This document shows, piece after piece, positions 24,941 to 33,549 of a stretch of 64,000 nucleotides of DNA. The stretch comes from Parabacteroides goldsteinii DSM 19448 = WAL 12034 (GTDB taxonomy: Bacteria; Bacteroidota; Bacteroidia; Bacteroidales; Tannerellaceae), in the NCBI RefSeq assembly GCF_000969835.1, contig NZ_KQ033913.1:1751716-1815715 (forward strand), given 5' to 3'. The position numbers and the translations under genes were made by a program. The first letter of the stretch is position 1, and each line of letters opens with the position of its first letter. A model generated the notes under the pieces. That model was given only the letters and a program-made list of their open reading frames with translations, did no database searches and was not told the origin of the DNA.

Positions 24941-26368
24941 TCATTTAAATAGTAACACAAATTCTTTTAATGTCTTGAAGGTAAAAAGATAAGACAACAT
25001 ATAATAAATCAATACACAAGATGCCACACCGAACATTATTTGGAAATAACTTTCCAGAAAAAGCAGAGATATGCCATATACGCATAAAGCCATGACTAAC
25101 GACAATATCCAATATGGAATAATATCATGCAATTGAATCAAGAAACTCAATCCTATCAATCTTTTCGTATAATACGTATTAATATAAGAAGCTATTATGT
25201 AGTAAAAAACACGTCCCCAACACATACCCTCTAGTCCAAAAGGAATAGAGGTAAACAATATAATCGTAGCGATCGTTTTTTTTACCAATTCCAAGCGAAG
25301 AGACAAATCCGTACGTCCTTTGACAAACAATAAGTTCAAATTAATCACACTCAAATGGTCCAACATCCAGCAAAGACATAATATTCGAAAAAGAGGAATT
25401 ACCTCACTCCATTTATCCGTCAATAAAAAATTCACGATTGGATCTGCCAAAGCTGCCAAACAAAACATCAAAGGAAAAATCAGGAATGAGCTCAAACGAA
25501 TATATTTTCGATATGCCCTGGCCAAATACTCATCATCATCCTGAATACGGCTTAACACCGGATAAGAAACACGGGATATGATCATATTGATTCCTGAAGA
25601 TGGCAGGGAGGCGAATTGTTCCGCATTCCTAAAATACCCAAGGGCTGTTGCGGAAAAATAACGACCGATCACAATAGAGTATAAATTATAATACACCGTA
25701 TGAATTAAACTCGACAGGGTCAATTTCGAACCGAAAAAAAACAAACTCCTGAAAGATTTCCCAGAGAATACATACAATGGAAACCAACGAAAACACACAC
25801 AAAAAAGAATGCACAAAAACAAATTATTCAGCAAAGATTGCATAACCAAAGCCCACACGCCAAAACCTTTGTATGCCAAAAGGACACCTACGACTCCTGA
25901 AACGAGAATCGACACCAATGAAATTTTCAATTGGCTCTTGAAATCGATCGCTATCATTAGCTTGACTTTCGGAATCGCAAAAAAAGAGGATATAACAAGA
26001 TTCAAGGCGATAACCCGAACTACCGATGATAATTCAGGGATATGATAAAAATTCGCAATAAAAGGAGCAGTCCAGAATAGTACACAGTACAACGCGATCG
26101 AGATAAACATATTAAAATAAAAAACAGTAGAAAAGTCTATCTCCGTCCTGTCTTGCTTCTGAATTAAAGCATTACTGAAACCACCATCTATCAGCAATTG
26201 GGATATTTGCAAAAAAATAGCAAGCATGCCAATCAGTCCAAAATCCGAAGGAAGAAGCAAGCGTGCCAGAATTATGTGTATCATGAACTGAACAATCTGC
26301 ACGGAAAAACGTTCTATCGCACTCCATAAGACACCACGGACGGCCTCCCGTCTCAAATCATTCCCCAT
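24941..26368 (-). CDS. lipopolysaccharide/O-unit flippase (Wzx/WzxC-like, MOP superfamily)
   Basis: 475 residues with about 12-14 membrane spans. The N-terminal VRGVLWSAIERFSVQIVQF and ILARLLLPSDFGLIGM match the WzxC/TuaB group of the MOP flippase superfamily. It would move lipid-linked repeat units to the periplasmic face for polymerisation. It starts one base after the cytidylyltransferase-like gene ends, so it is in the same operon as the phosphoramidate genes. Confidence 0.88.
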   Translation of the reverse strand: MGNDLRREAVRGVLWSAIERFSVQIVQFMIHIILARLLLPSDFGLIGMLAIFLQISQLLIDGGFSNALIQKQDRTEIDFSTVFYFNMFISIALYCVLFWTAPFIANFYHIPELSSVVRVIALNLVISSFFAIPKVKLMIAIDFKSQLKISLVSILVSGVVGVLLAYKGFGVWALVMQSLLNNLFLCILFCVCFRWFPLYVFSGKSFRSLFFFGSKLTLSSLIHTVYYNLYSIVIGRYFSATALGYFRNAEQFASLPSSGINMIISRVSYPVLSRIQDDDEYLARAYRKYIRLSSFLIFPLMFCLAALADPIVNFLLTDKWSEVIPLFRILCLCWMLDHLSVINLNLLFVKGRTDLSLRLELVKKTIATIILFTSIPFGLEGMCWGRVFYYIIASYINTYYTKRLIGLSFLIQLHDIIPYWILSLVMALCVYGISLLFLESYFQIMFGVASCVLIYYMLSYLFTFKTLKEFVLLFK

Positions 26369-26369
26369 T

Positions 26370-27152
26370 CTACAGTTCTATAAAAGCTCTTATTTCTCCA
26401 TTATTTGCCAACTCTGACATTCGTTCATAATCTTCATTCGTATCAAACTCTATCCAACCATTCTTATAATGACTGGCTTTCACTTGATGTTTATCTTTTA
26501 TCAATGCCATTAATAAATCTGTCATATAAGCCTGACGAATATGCTTTCCGGATAACATCCAAGGTTTATCCACATAATGAGGATAGTCTCTATCTAACAA
26601 ATCTGTTATAATATTCAAGCCTTCTTTGGAGAATTTAAGTAGACCTATATAACGAGCATCAATATCATCCATACACGGTGCTTCCAAACCTAATGATACT
26701 ATATTATCATTTACATCTATTTCCAGACTTTCCGTGTCAAAGTCTACTTTTCCATAACGAGCCCTCCAATACGTTTTCCAGTTATCGTCTACCGCCACAA
26801 CAAAATCCCCATTTGCTTGAATCATTCCCTGCAGCATTTCATGGGAAAATAAAATATCCGAATAACTGACAATTATATCATCGTCAAACTCACTCCGGGC
26901 CATCAATAAAGATTCCACCATATTAGTGGTCGCATAATTTGGATTTTCATAATACTTCACACCCTGATAATCTATTTTATCAGCAGCAAAGCCACGGACG
27001 ACAATTATATCATCTATTCCCATTGAACGATAAGTTTCCAACTGACGTTCTATGATTGTCTTACCCTGAAACTCGAGCATTCCTTTAGGTAAATTCTCTG
27101 TATATTTCTTTAAGCGGGTACCTTGTCCGGCAGCTAAAATAATTGCTTTCAT
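26370..27152 (-). CDS. nucleotidyltransferase; candidate CTP:phosphoglutamine cytidylyltransferase (Cj1416-like)
   Basis: 260 residues. Sugar-nucleotidyltransferase fold: MKAIILAAGQGTRL-K, then LPKGMLEFQGKTIIERQL, with a VSYSDILFS metal-binding region. By family it belongs with LicC/phosphocholine cytidylyltransferases. The neighbours change the likely substrate: it directly follows a class I amidotransferase-type hydrolase and a PEP-synthase-like kinase, the same trio as Cj1416-Cj1417-Cj1418 of the Campylobacter jejuni capsule. There the cytidylyltransferase makes CDP-L-glutamine from glutamine phosphate and CTP. Four-base overlap with the hydrolase gene. The substrate is inferred from context. 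Confidence 0.8.
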   Translation of the reverse strand: MKAIILAAGQGTRLKKYTENLPKGMLEFQGKTIIERQLETYRSMGIDDIIVVRGFAADKIDYQGVKYYENPNYATTNMVESLLMARSEFDDDIIVSYSDILFSHEMLQGMIQANGDFVVAVDDNWKTYWRARYGKVDFDTESLEIDVNDNIVSLGLEAPCMDDIDARYIGLLKFSKEGLNIITDLLDRDYPHYVDKPWMLSGKHIRQAYMTDLLMALIKDKHQVKASHYKNGWIEFDTNEDYERMSELANNGEIRAFIEL

Positions 27153-27817
27153 TTTCCTGAATATTTATTTGTTCTGTTATGTATAAAATTCTCAATCAGC
27201 AGGTCTATAAAACCTCGTGATTCATAATCTTGAATATTTCTCTCCGGATGGAATTGTACTCCTAAGGTTTTATGCGCATCAGACATAAAAGCTTCTACAA
27301 CTCCATTCTCTTTATCTATGCCTATGGGAGTCAAATCTGTTGCTAACTGATTTAGGTAGACGCCGTCATTATGATAATTGTTTACATAAACTATTTCTTC
27401 TCCAAAAGAAACAGGATGATCTTCTCCTACACGCCGCAATACCGGTAAGCCAGAAAGGACAGAAATACTCCCTCCTAATAATGCATTTACATATTGCATA
27501 CCACGACAAATGGCTAAAACTGGAATCTGCCTTTTTATTGCTTCTTCAAACAATGCTTTTTCTATATAATCTCTGCAAGGAGAATCCGTTTCGGGTTTAA
27601 CCGGATGATAAAACTCACCGCTAAGAGAGCCTCCCCCGGTCAAAATGAGTAACTCGACATCCTGATCAAAGAGATAGCCTGTTCGGGATATAAAATTGGA
27701 TACCGGATACAATTCACATCCTAAATTGCTAAAATAACGGATATAATTACTTTCAAGAGAATCAACCGGAACTCCATATTTATCTGTTCCTTCCCGTTGA
27801 GTTATTAATGTTTTCAT
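27149..27817 (-). CDS. class I glutamine-amidotransferase-fold hydrolase; candidate gamma-glutamyl-CDP-amidate hydrolase (Cj1417-like)
   Basis: 222 residues, peptidase C26 type. The nucleophile elbow is AICRGMQYVN, and GVQFHPERN supplies the catalytic histidine and glutamate; LTGGGSLSG lies in the oxyanion region. In C. jejuni the Cj1417 member cleaves CDP-L-glutamine to glutamate and cytidine diphosphoramidate. The ATG at 27817 overlaps the kinase stop (ATGA), and its own stop overlaps the next ATG. An ordinary gamma-glutamyl-GABA hydrolase would be the default annotation; the operon argues for the capsule role. Confidence 0.8.
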   Translation of the reverse strand: MKTLITQREGTDKYGVPVDSLESNYIRYFSNLGCELYPVSNFISRTGYLFDQDVELLILTGGGSLSGEFYHPVKPETDSPCRDYIEKALFEEAIKRQIPVLAICRGMQYVNALLGGSISVLSGLPVLRRVGEDHPVSFGEEIVYVNNYHNDGVYLNQLATDLTPIGIDKENGVVEAFMSDAHKTLGVQFHPERNIQDYESRGFIDLLIENFIHNRTNKYSGK

Positions 27818-30627
27818 CAAAATATCCGGGTTATTTTATTATTTCCACAATCAAGTTCTATCTTTTCCGATTTAGATACATAATCAAAAATCTTTTCGCC
27901 ACAGCCTATAGCTGCCGGTAAACTAAATTCGGCACAGCGTATAGCCATATGGGAAGCTGCTCCTCCATATTTAGTTATCAAACCAACTATTCTCTTAGTA
28001 AATATCCAATCATAACCAGGATCTGCTTTAGATATAACCACAATCTTATTTTGAATATCCTGGGTATTGTTATTATCCAAATTAATCGTTTCTCCTTCCA
28101 CTTTCTGAGTAGTAATAAAATTGGGGCGGGCTTCATTCTGCTCTATTATTTCCAAATCTTTATTACTTACAATCAATTCTGGTAGTATCAGCATTGACTT
28201 TTCTCTATAAATTTCTTTTCGTTTGGATATCAGAGTCGTCCAGAACTCTTTCAATTCTTGTATGGACGGATAATACTCTGCTGCATAAATATCAGCAACT
28301 TCCAAATAAGATAAATCTAAGACTGTGAGATCAATTCGGGCTCCGACTTCTTCGATCAACTCGAGAACAAGGCTCAATGATTTGGTAAATTCAAATTTGA
28401 AAGATTCCCTTTCCTCCAATGAAGCTTTTATAAAGTATAATATATCTTCTGATGATACAGAAAAATCCAACTTACACAATTGTTCTTTCAAGGAAGATTC
28501 GACCTCTGATATGGATTCATACTCTGCTGATTTAACAGATTGAGTTTTTTGTTGTCGAGTATCCTGATAAAAATCTATCCGGTCATATCGGGGGGACTGT
28601 ATATCGTATGTTCCACAACGCAAATGTCCATATTTACGATTAAAATCCCTTATAGGCAATCTTCCTGAAGAAAAGGCCTTAAAATCAACCTCAAACTGAG
28701 ATGCCACAGTATGGATAGAAGACATAAATAAATCCATATCCTTGCCTAAAAACAAATTCTCTTCAACCAAAGATTTACACAATGATCTCGATATAAAGGC
28801 ACAACGAGCCTGCCGGGAAAATTGAGGAGTACCATATTTCTTTAATGATGATAACAGTTGGTAAATACTCTGAAGCGTCACAAAAACATTATCACATTTT
28901 AAATCTACATTTCTTTCTACTTCAAGACGGATACTTTCCAACTCCTGCAAATCATTTTTATCTGATGATAATATTCTGGAGTAATTTTCTAAAATATCAT
29001 TCGTTTGATTATATAAAGTTTGTCGCAAAATATTTACTTCTTCAAAGCTAAATCCTTCATGCAATAAGTCTTTCAATCGTCTATCTGTTGAAAAGTCCAA
29101 ACAACTAAAAACGATTTCAAACTCTATTTTATCATGAGACGTAGTATCTTTCAACAATTGTTTCTCATAATAGTGACAAAGTTTATTTCTAAGATTTTCT
29201 TCCAAAGCTTCCGGCGTTAAAGCCAAAAAAGAATAGTCGATAGAAATATAAGGCTTATTACCTATACGAAACATCAGATCATCCGGAACTCTTTTATATC
29301 CTAAAGGCAACAATCCCTCATTCCAGGCATGTTTGGTTATAATTTCCCGATATAAGGAATAATCAAGATTATGGGGATTCACTCCTATAATCTCAGAGGG
29401 ATTCCAGAAGGCCATATCAGAAAGAAGCATCGGAACAGACGTCTGATAATTTTTTATGTTGTTATAAGCTAATAATTCTTTCTTATAGCAACGATAGAAT
29501 TGTTCATCATTTTGTTTTACCTGGAATTTATAATTGGCAGCCAAAGGACGAACCTGGAAAATGACAACCTCATCATCAGATGTAACAGCAAATTCTATAT
29601 CAAGTATCATCTTGTTTAACAAAGACTCCAACTCTGCCACAACAGAAAGTAACTTCTTCCATTTATTTGGAGGATTATTTTTAGCTTTCTTCCGCAAAAT
29701 CCAGATTGTATTTCCCCCACTCCCACTTGTCACAGAATCTGTAGAACCTCCATCATCATAATTGATTAAATAATAAGGAAGGTTACTATCCACATCACGG
29801 GTAAATATGACTCCCGAACAAGCGACGTTCATTGTTTGACGCTGAATAAGTATTTGTTCATCCTTATAAAAATCAGTTGATTGATCATAAGAGCGAACAA
29901 CCTCTCCTATCGCTTTTTTAACTTCTACCATATCAGAAGAGTTTATCCCTAAAACACTTTCAAAATGTCCTGCATTAGAGGATTCAAAGCAATCTTCTGC
30001 GACTGAAGAACTTCTAACTACAATATAATCTCCCTGAAACTTTTCCTTTATATTTTGAAATGCAGCTATGAAATCGTTCACATATTCATTTACTGTAAGT
30101 ACATAAATATCTTCTATTTTCCCTTTTGAGAGAACCGGTTTCAATGCTAATAATGTATTTGCCTTGGTTGATATAAGATTTGAAGAATACTGTTTTACTC
30201 TTGCGGCTTTAGTTGTCAGACAATCTAATATATTTTGAGGAGACAATTTTTCATAATAATCAATGACTTTTACTTCCCCTCCTATTTCCTTCAGATAATT
30301 CTCACAAGGAACAAAATTTCGATCATTACCAATATAAAGTACTATCTTAGCTTCAGGAAATTCTCTATGGATCAATTGCAAATTGGGTAGCGGATCAAAT
30401 GAATTTTGAAGACGTATCTCATCTATATATTTAACACCCTGCAATACAGCCAGCCGTTCTTCATAGGAAGAAACCAACGTTCCATGCCAGGAATAAATAG
30501 CGGCATCCGATATTAATCCTAAAATATGTCTATTACTAAATTTTCGGGCATCTTCAAATAAACGGATATGCCCAAAGTGTAAAAAATCTATGATGCCAAA
30601 GCTATATGATATAACCATATTTTTCAT
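27817..30627 (-). CDS. nucleotidyltransferase / PEP-synthase-like kinase fusion; candidate L-glutamine kinase (Cj1418-like)
   Basis: 936 residues. Residues 1-140 form a cytidylyltransferase-type domain (FGIIDFLHFGH, H-x-G-H at 17-20; YIGNDRNFVP near 98-107). Residues about 150-365 are a PPDK/PEP-synthase ATP-binding domain (VVRSSSVAEDC near 203-213, later VIFQVRPLA). A long helical linker follows. The C-terminal 50 residues are the phosphohistidine swivel domain (GGAASHMAIR, His about 893). Cj1418 of C. jejuni, with the same kinase architecture, uses ATP to phosphorylate the amide of glutamine, starting the capsule phosphoramidate pathway. The N-terminal domain is an addition whose role is unclear: it may also activate the product, or a different alcohol phosphate. 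Confidence 0.82.
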   Translation of the reverse strand: MKNMVISYSFGIIDFLHFGHIRLFEDARKFSNRHILGLISDAAIYSWHGTLVSSYEERLAVLQGVKYIDEIRLQNSFDPLPNLQLIHREFPEAKIVLYIGNDRNFVPCENYLKEIGGEVKVIDYYEKLSPQNILDCLTTKAARVKQYSSNLISTKANTLLALKPVLSKGKIEDIYVLTVNEYVNDFIAAFQNIKEKFQGDYIVVRSSSVAEDCFESSNAGHFESVLGINSSDMVEVKKAIGEVVRSYDQSTDFYKDEQILIQRQTMNVACSGVIFTRDVDSNLPYYLINYDDGGSTDSVTSGSGGNTIWILRKKAKNNPPNKWKKLLSVVAELESLLNKMILDIEFAVTSDDEVVIFQVRPLAANYKFQVKQNDEQFYRCYKKELLAYNNIKNYQTSVPMLLSDMAFWNPSEIIGVNPHNLDYSLYREIITKHAWNEGLLPLGYKRVPDDLMFRIGNKPYISIDYSFLALTPEALEENLRNKLCHYYEKQLLKDTTSHDKIEFEIVFSCLDFSTDRRLKDLLHEGFSFEEVNILRQTLYNQTNDILENYSRILSSDKNDLQELESIRLEVERNVDLKCDNVFVTLQSIYQLLSSLKKYGTPQFSRQARCAFISRSLCKSLVEENLFLGKDMDLFMSSIHTVASQFEVDFKAFSSGRLPIRDFNRKYGHLRCGTYDIQSPRYDRIDFYQDTRQQKTQSVKSAEYESISEVESSLKEQLCKLDFSVSSEDILYFIKASLEERESFKFEFTKSLSLVLELIEEVGARIDLTVLDLSYLEVADIYAAEYYPSIQELKEFWTTLISKRKEIYREKSMLILPELIVSNKDLEIIEQNEARPNFITTQKVEGETINLDNNNTQDIQNKIVVISKADPGYDWIFTKRIVGLITKYGGAASHMAIRCAEFSLPAAIGCGEKIFDYVSKSEKIELDCGNNKITRIF

Positions 30628-30654
30628 TCAATGTATTCACGTTCTAGTAGGACT

Positions 30655-31587
30655 TTACTTTTTTCCGAAATATCTAATTGTTTTCTTTAGTCCTTCTTCT
30701 AATTGTATTCCCGGCTCCCAGCCGTTCAACATCTTTTTTGCCAACGATATATCTGGTTTCCGTTTTTTCGGATCATCACCCGGTAATGGGCTATAAACAA
30801 TCTTTGATGCCGAATGCGTCAATTCAATCACTTTTTCTGCCAGTTCCAACATTGTGAACTCTCCTGGATTTCCTGTATTAACAGGACCAATAAAATCATC
30901 ACCGGTATCCATCATGCGAACCATTGCTTCAATCAAATCATCCACATATTGAAAACTTCGGGTTTGAGTTCCATCCCCATAAATTGTGATATCCTCTCCT
31001 TTCAATGCTTGTACTATGAAATTTGAAACGACACGTCCGTCATTCGGATTCATTCGAGGACCATAGGTGTTGAATATCCTAATGATTTTAATCCGCACAC
31101 CATTCTGACGATGATAATCCATAAACAATGTCTCGGCTGCGCGTTTGCCTTCATCGTAGCAGCTACGAATACCGATCGGGTTCACATTTCCCCAATAAGA
31201 TTCGACCTGAGGATGAACTGCCGGATCACCATACACTTCACTAGTCGAAGCCTGGAGAATCTTTGCCTTGGTTCGTTTGGCTAATCCCAACATATTCATT
31301 GCCCCGTAAACGGAGGTTTTCATTGTCTTAATTGCATTATACTGATAATGGGGAGGCGATGCAGGACAAGCCAGGTTATAGATTTCATCGACCTCGGCAT
31401 AATAGGGAGAAGTTACATCGTGACGAACCAACTCAAAGTTGTCATACTGTAACAGGTGACGAATATTATCCTTACTGCCGGTAAAATAATTATCCAGGCA
31501 AATCACATCGTTGCCTTCTTTCACCAAACGTTCGCATAGATGAGAGCCGATAAAACCGGCTCCGCCCGTTACTAATACTCGTTTCAT
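30655..31587 (-). CDS. UDP-glucuronate decarboxylase (UDP-xylose synthase)
   Basis: 310 residues, extended [15 protein letters not shown] binds [15 protein letters not shown] and the [13 protein letters not shown] block with Y-x-x-x-K are diagnostic of UDP-xylose synthase; [18 protein letters not shown] follows. It oxidises and decarboxylates UDP-glucuronate to UDP-xylose. The start overlaps the ugd stop by four bases, so substrate and enzyme are made together. Confidence 0.93.
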   Translation of the reverse strand: MKRVLVTGGAGFIGSHLCERLVKEGNDVICLDNYFTGSKDNIRHLLQYDNFELVRHDVTSPYYAEVDEIYNLACPASPPHYQYNAIKTMKTSVYGAMNMLGLAKRTKAKILQASTSEVYGDPAVHPQVESYWGNVNPIGIRSCYDEGKRAAETLFMDYHRQNGVRIKIIRIFNTYGPRMNPNDGRVVSNFIVQALKGEDITIYGDGTQTRSFQYVDDLIEAMVRMMDTGDDFIGPVNTGNPGEFTMLELAEKVIELTHSASKIVYSPLPGDDPKKRKPDISLAKKMLNGWEPGIQLEEGLKKTIRYFGKK

Positions 31588-32900
31588 TTCTGTCCGATTC
31601 TTGAATAAGTAAAACCTAACTCTTTCAATTCTTCACCATCATAAATATTCCGACCATCCACTACTACATGACTTTTCATTACTTTATGGATAACAGACCA
31701 GCTAGGAATACGGAATTGTTTCCATTCTGTCAGAAGCAACAATGCATCTGCGTCTATGACAGCTTCATACATATCTTGTGCATAAATCACAAAGTCATCA
31801 ATACGCCGACGGCATTCTGCCATGGCTACCGGATCATAGACTTTTACTACAGCACCTGCTGCTAATAACCTCGCAATAACTTCCAATGCCGGAGCTTCAC
31901 GCATATCATCCGTATCCGGTTTAAATGCCAATCCCCAAATAGCAACGATCTTGCCTTTCAGGTCATTATTGAAGAGTTTGTTTACTTTTTCAAAAACAAT
32001 GCTTTTCTGAGTTTCATTCACATTTTCTACAGCCTCTATTACACGCATCGTATAACTATTCTCTTTGCCGGTATGTAGCAATGCTTTCACATCTTTTGGA
32101 AAACAACTGCCACCATAACCACAGCCAGCATACAAAAAATGTTTTCCGATCCGGGTATCGCTTCCAATGCCTTTACGGACACATTCCACATCAGCACCAA
32201 CCCTTTCACACAGGTTAGCGATATCATTCATAAAGCTGATACGGGTAGCCAGCATAGCATTTGCTGCGTATTTCGTCATCTCCGCTGAAGGAATATCCAT
32301 GAATAAAATAGGATAACCATTCAATACAAAAGGTCTGTATAAACGTTCCATCAATTTACGGGCATGGTCACTTTCAATACCAACAACCACCCGGTCAGGT
32401 GCCATAAAGTCTTTGATGGCTGCTCCTTCTTTCAGAAACTCAGGATTGGATGCCACGTCAAAGGGAATAGCCACTCCACGCTTATCCAGTTCTTCCTGAA
32501 TGACAGCTTTTACTTTTTGAGCCGTTCCGACCGGAACAGTACTCTTTGTTACAAGTAGCGTATATTTATTAATAGAACGCCCTACAGTGCGTGCTACATC
32601 CAGGACATATCTCAGATCGGCACTTCCATCTTCATCCGGAGGAGTTCCGACAGCACTGAAAACAATAGATACATTATCCAGGCAAGCGGTCAGATCAGTC
32701 GTAAAATGTAAACGACCGGCTTCCACATTCTTCAGGACCAGGTTTTCCAAACCGGGTTCATAGATAGGCATTACACCTCCCTGCAAAGCTTTTATCTTTG
32801 CTTCATTTATGTCCACACAGGTGACATCTACTCCCATTTCAGAGAAGCAGGTTCCCGTGACCAGGCCTACATAGCCTGTTCCTACAATTGCTATATTCAT
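31584..32900 (-). CDS. ugd: UDP-glucose 6-dehydrogenase
   Basis: 438 residues. N-terminal NAD-binding [12 protein letters not shown], central [14 protein letters not shown], and the catalytic-cysteine motif [10 protein letters not shown]. The C-terminal domain has [16 protein letters not shown]. It oxidises UDP-glucose to UDP-glucuronate in two NAD-dependent steps. Upstream on the minus strand is a weak promoter-like TCCCTTTG (32911-32918), which could add transcription independent of the capsule promoter. Confidence 0.95.
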   Translation of the reverse strand: MNIAIVGTGYVGLVTGTCFSEMGVDVTCVDINEAKIKALQGGVMPIYEPGLENLVLKNVEAGRLHFTTDLTACLDNVSIVFSAVGTPPDEDGSADLRYVLDVARTVGRSINKYTLLVTKSTVPVGTAQKVKAVIQEELDKRGVAIPFDVASNPEFLKEGAAIKDFMAPDRVVVGIESDHARKLMERLYRPFVLNGYPILFMDIPSAEMTKYAANAMLATRISFMNDIANLCERVGADVECVRKGIGSDTRIGKHFLYAGCGYGGSCFPKDVKALLHTGKENSYTMRVIEAVENVNETQKSIVFEKVNKLFNNDLKGKIVAIWGLAFKPDTDDMREAPALEVIARLLAAGAVVKVYDPVAMAECRRRIDDFVIYAQDMYEAVIDADALLLLTEWKQFRIPSWSVIHKVMKSHVVVDGRNIYDGEELKELGFTYSRIGQK

Positions 32901-32950
32901 TATTGTTTGATTACAAAGGGAATATACAGTATTGATATTCCTTGGAAAAC

Positions 32951-33280
32951 TTATTTATATAATCGTAAATAGTCTGCTATCACTTTACGTATACGGTCAG
33001 AGGACTGGTTAGAGTTTGCTATCGACAAAAGGTATATTGTCTCCTTATAGATCAAGTAGTAAATTATATTTTGCTTACAAATCAGATAACGAACCTCTAA
33101 AGTTTCAGTAGAAAATATATCATCATGAATACCCTAGTTAGGAAACTTAGTTAAGGTTTCAATATATCCCATTATATCAGTATATACACGTTGGGATACA
33201 CGGCTTCCAAAATCAGTCTCTACATATTCTAATATAGAGAAAAGTCCTTCGGTAGCAAAAGATGACCAAACTATTTCCAT
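32951..33280 (-). pseudogene. RelE/ParE-type toxin gene with an internal stop
   Basis: Reading from the ATG at 33280 gives a toxin-like protein (MEIVWSSFATEGLFSILEYV), but codon 49 is TAG (33134-33136). The same frame then continues cleanly for 60 codons with the conserved C-terminal pattern (LEVRYLICKQNIIYYLIYK, later SSDRIRKVIADYL). The total of 109 sense codons is the normal size. The ATG overlaps the antitoxin stop by ten bases, as in intact pairs. Only a 48-residue stub would be made, so the toxin is probably inactive. Confidence 0.75.
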
Positions 33281-33504
33281 CCCATTCGAGCCTTCACTAA
33301 TTCATCTATCTGGTTATGGGATATGACCAATCCTTTATCGAAATCAGAAACAGCTTTGGATATGGCACTTCTAAACATATCTTCAGAAACAATATCCAGA
33401 TAAGTGCCCCGCAAGTCAGCAGAAACATAAGCAGCAGAAGGTTCCTCCAACTTCGAAGAGTGAATATTTTCTTTTGATTTATATGGATGCGATTGTTTTG
33501 CCAT
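33271..33504 (-). CDS. antitoxin of a RelE/ParE-type module
   Basis: 77 residues. A disordered N-terminus precedes a helical part (FRSAISKAVSDFDKGLVISH) and the terminal LVKARMGWK. Its size, and the way its stop codon overlaps the start of a RelE/ParE-like reading frame, identify it as the antitoxin partner. A good promoter lies just upstream (33523-33530). With the toxin interrupted, the antitoxin may persist as a regulator or remnant. Confidence 0.7.
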   Translation of the reverse strand: MAKQSHPYKSKENIHSSKLEEPSAAYVSADLRGTYLDIVSEDMFRSAISKAVSDFDKGLVISHNQIDELVKARMGWK

Positions 33505-33522
33505 TTCGTTATTGATTTTTTA

Positions 33523-33530
33523 CAAAGCTA
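33523..33530 (-). promoter_or_regulatory. -7 box of the toxin-antitoxin promoter
   Basis: Minus strand TAGCTTTG, matching TAnnTTTG, with a TTTTG about 19-22 bases upstream. It is 19 bases before the antitoxin ATG. Confidence 0.6.
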
Positions 33531-33549
33531 TATAAATAAACCATTAAAA

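Noticed and set aside
27818..27820. TTG start for the hydrolase gene
   Set aside because: The ATG at 27817 overlaps the kinase stop in the common ATGA arrangement.
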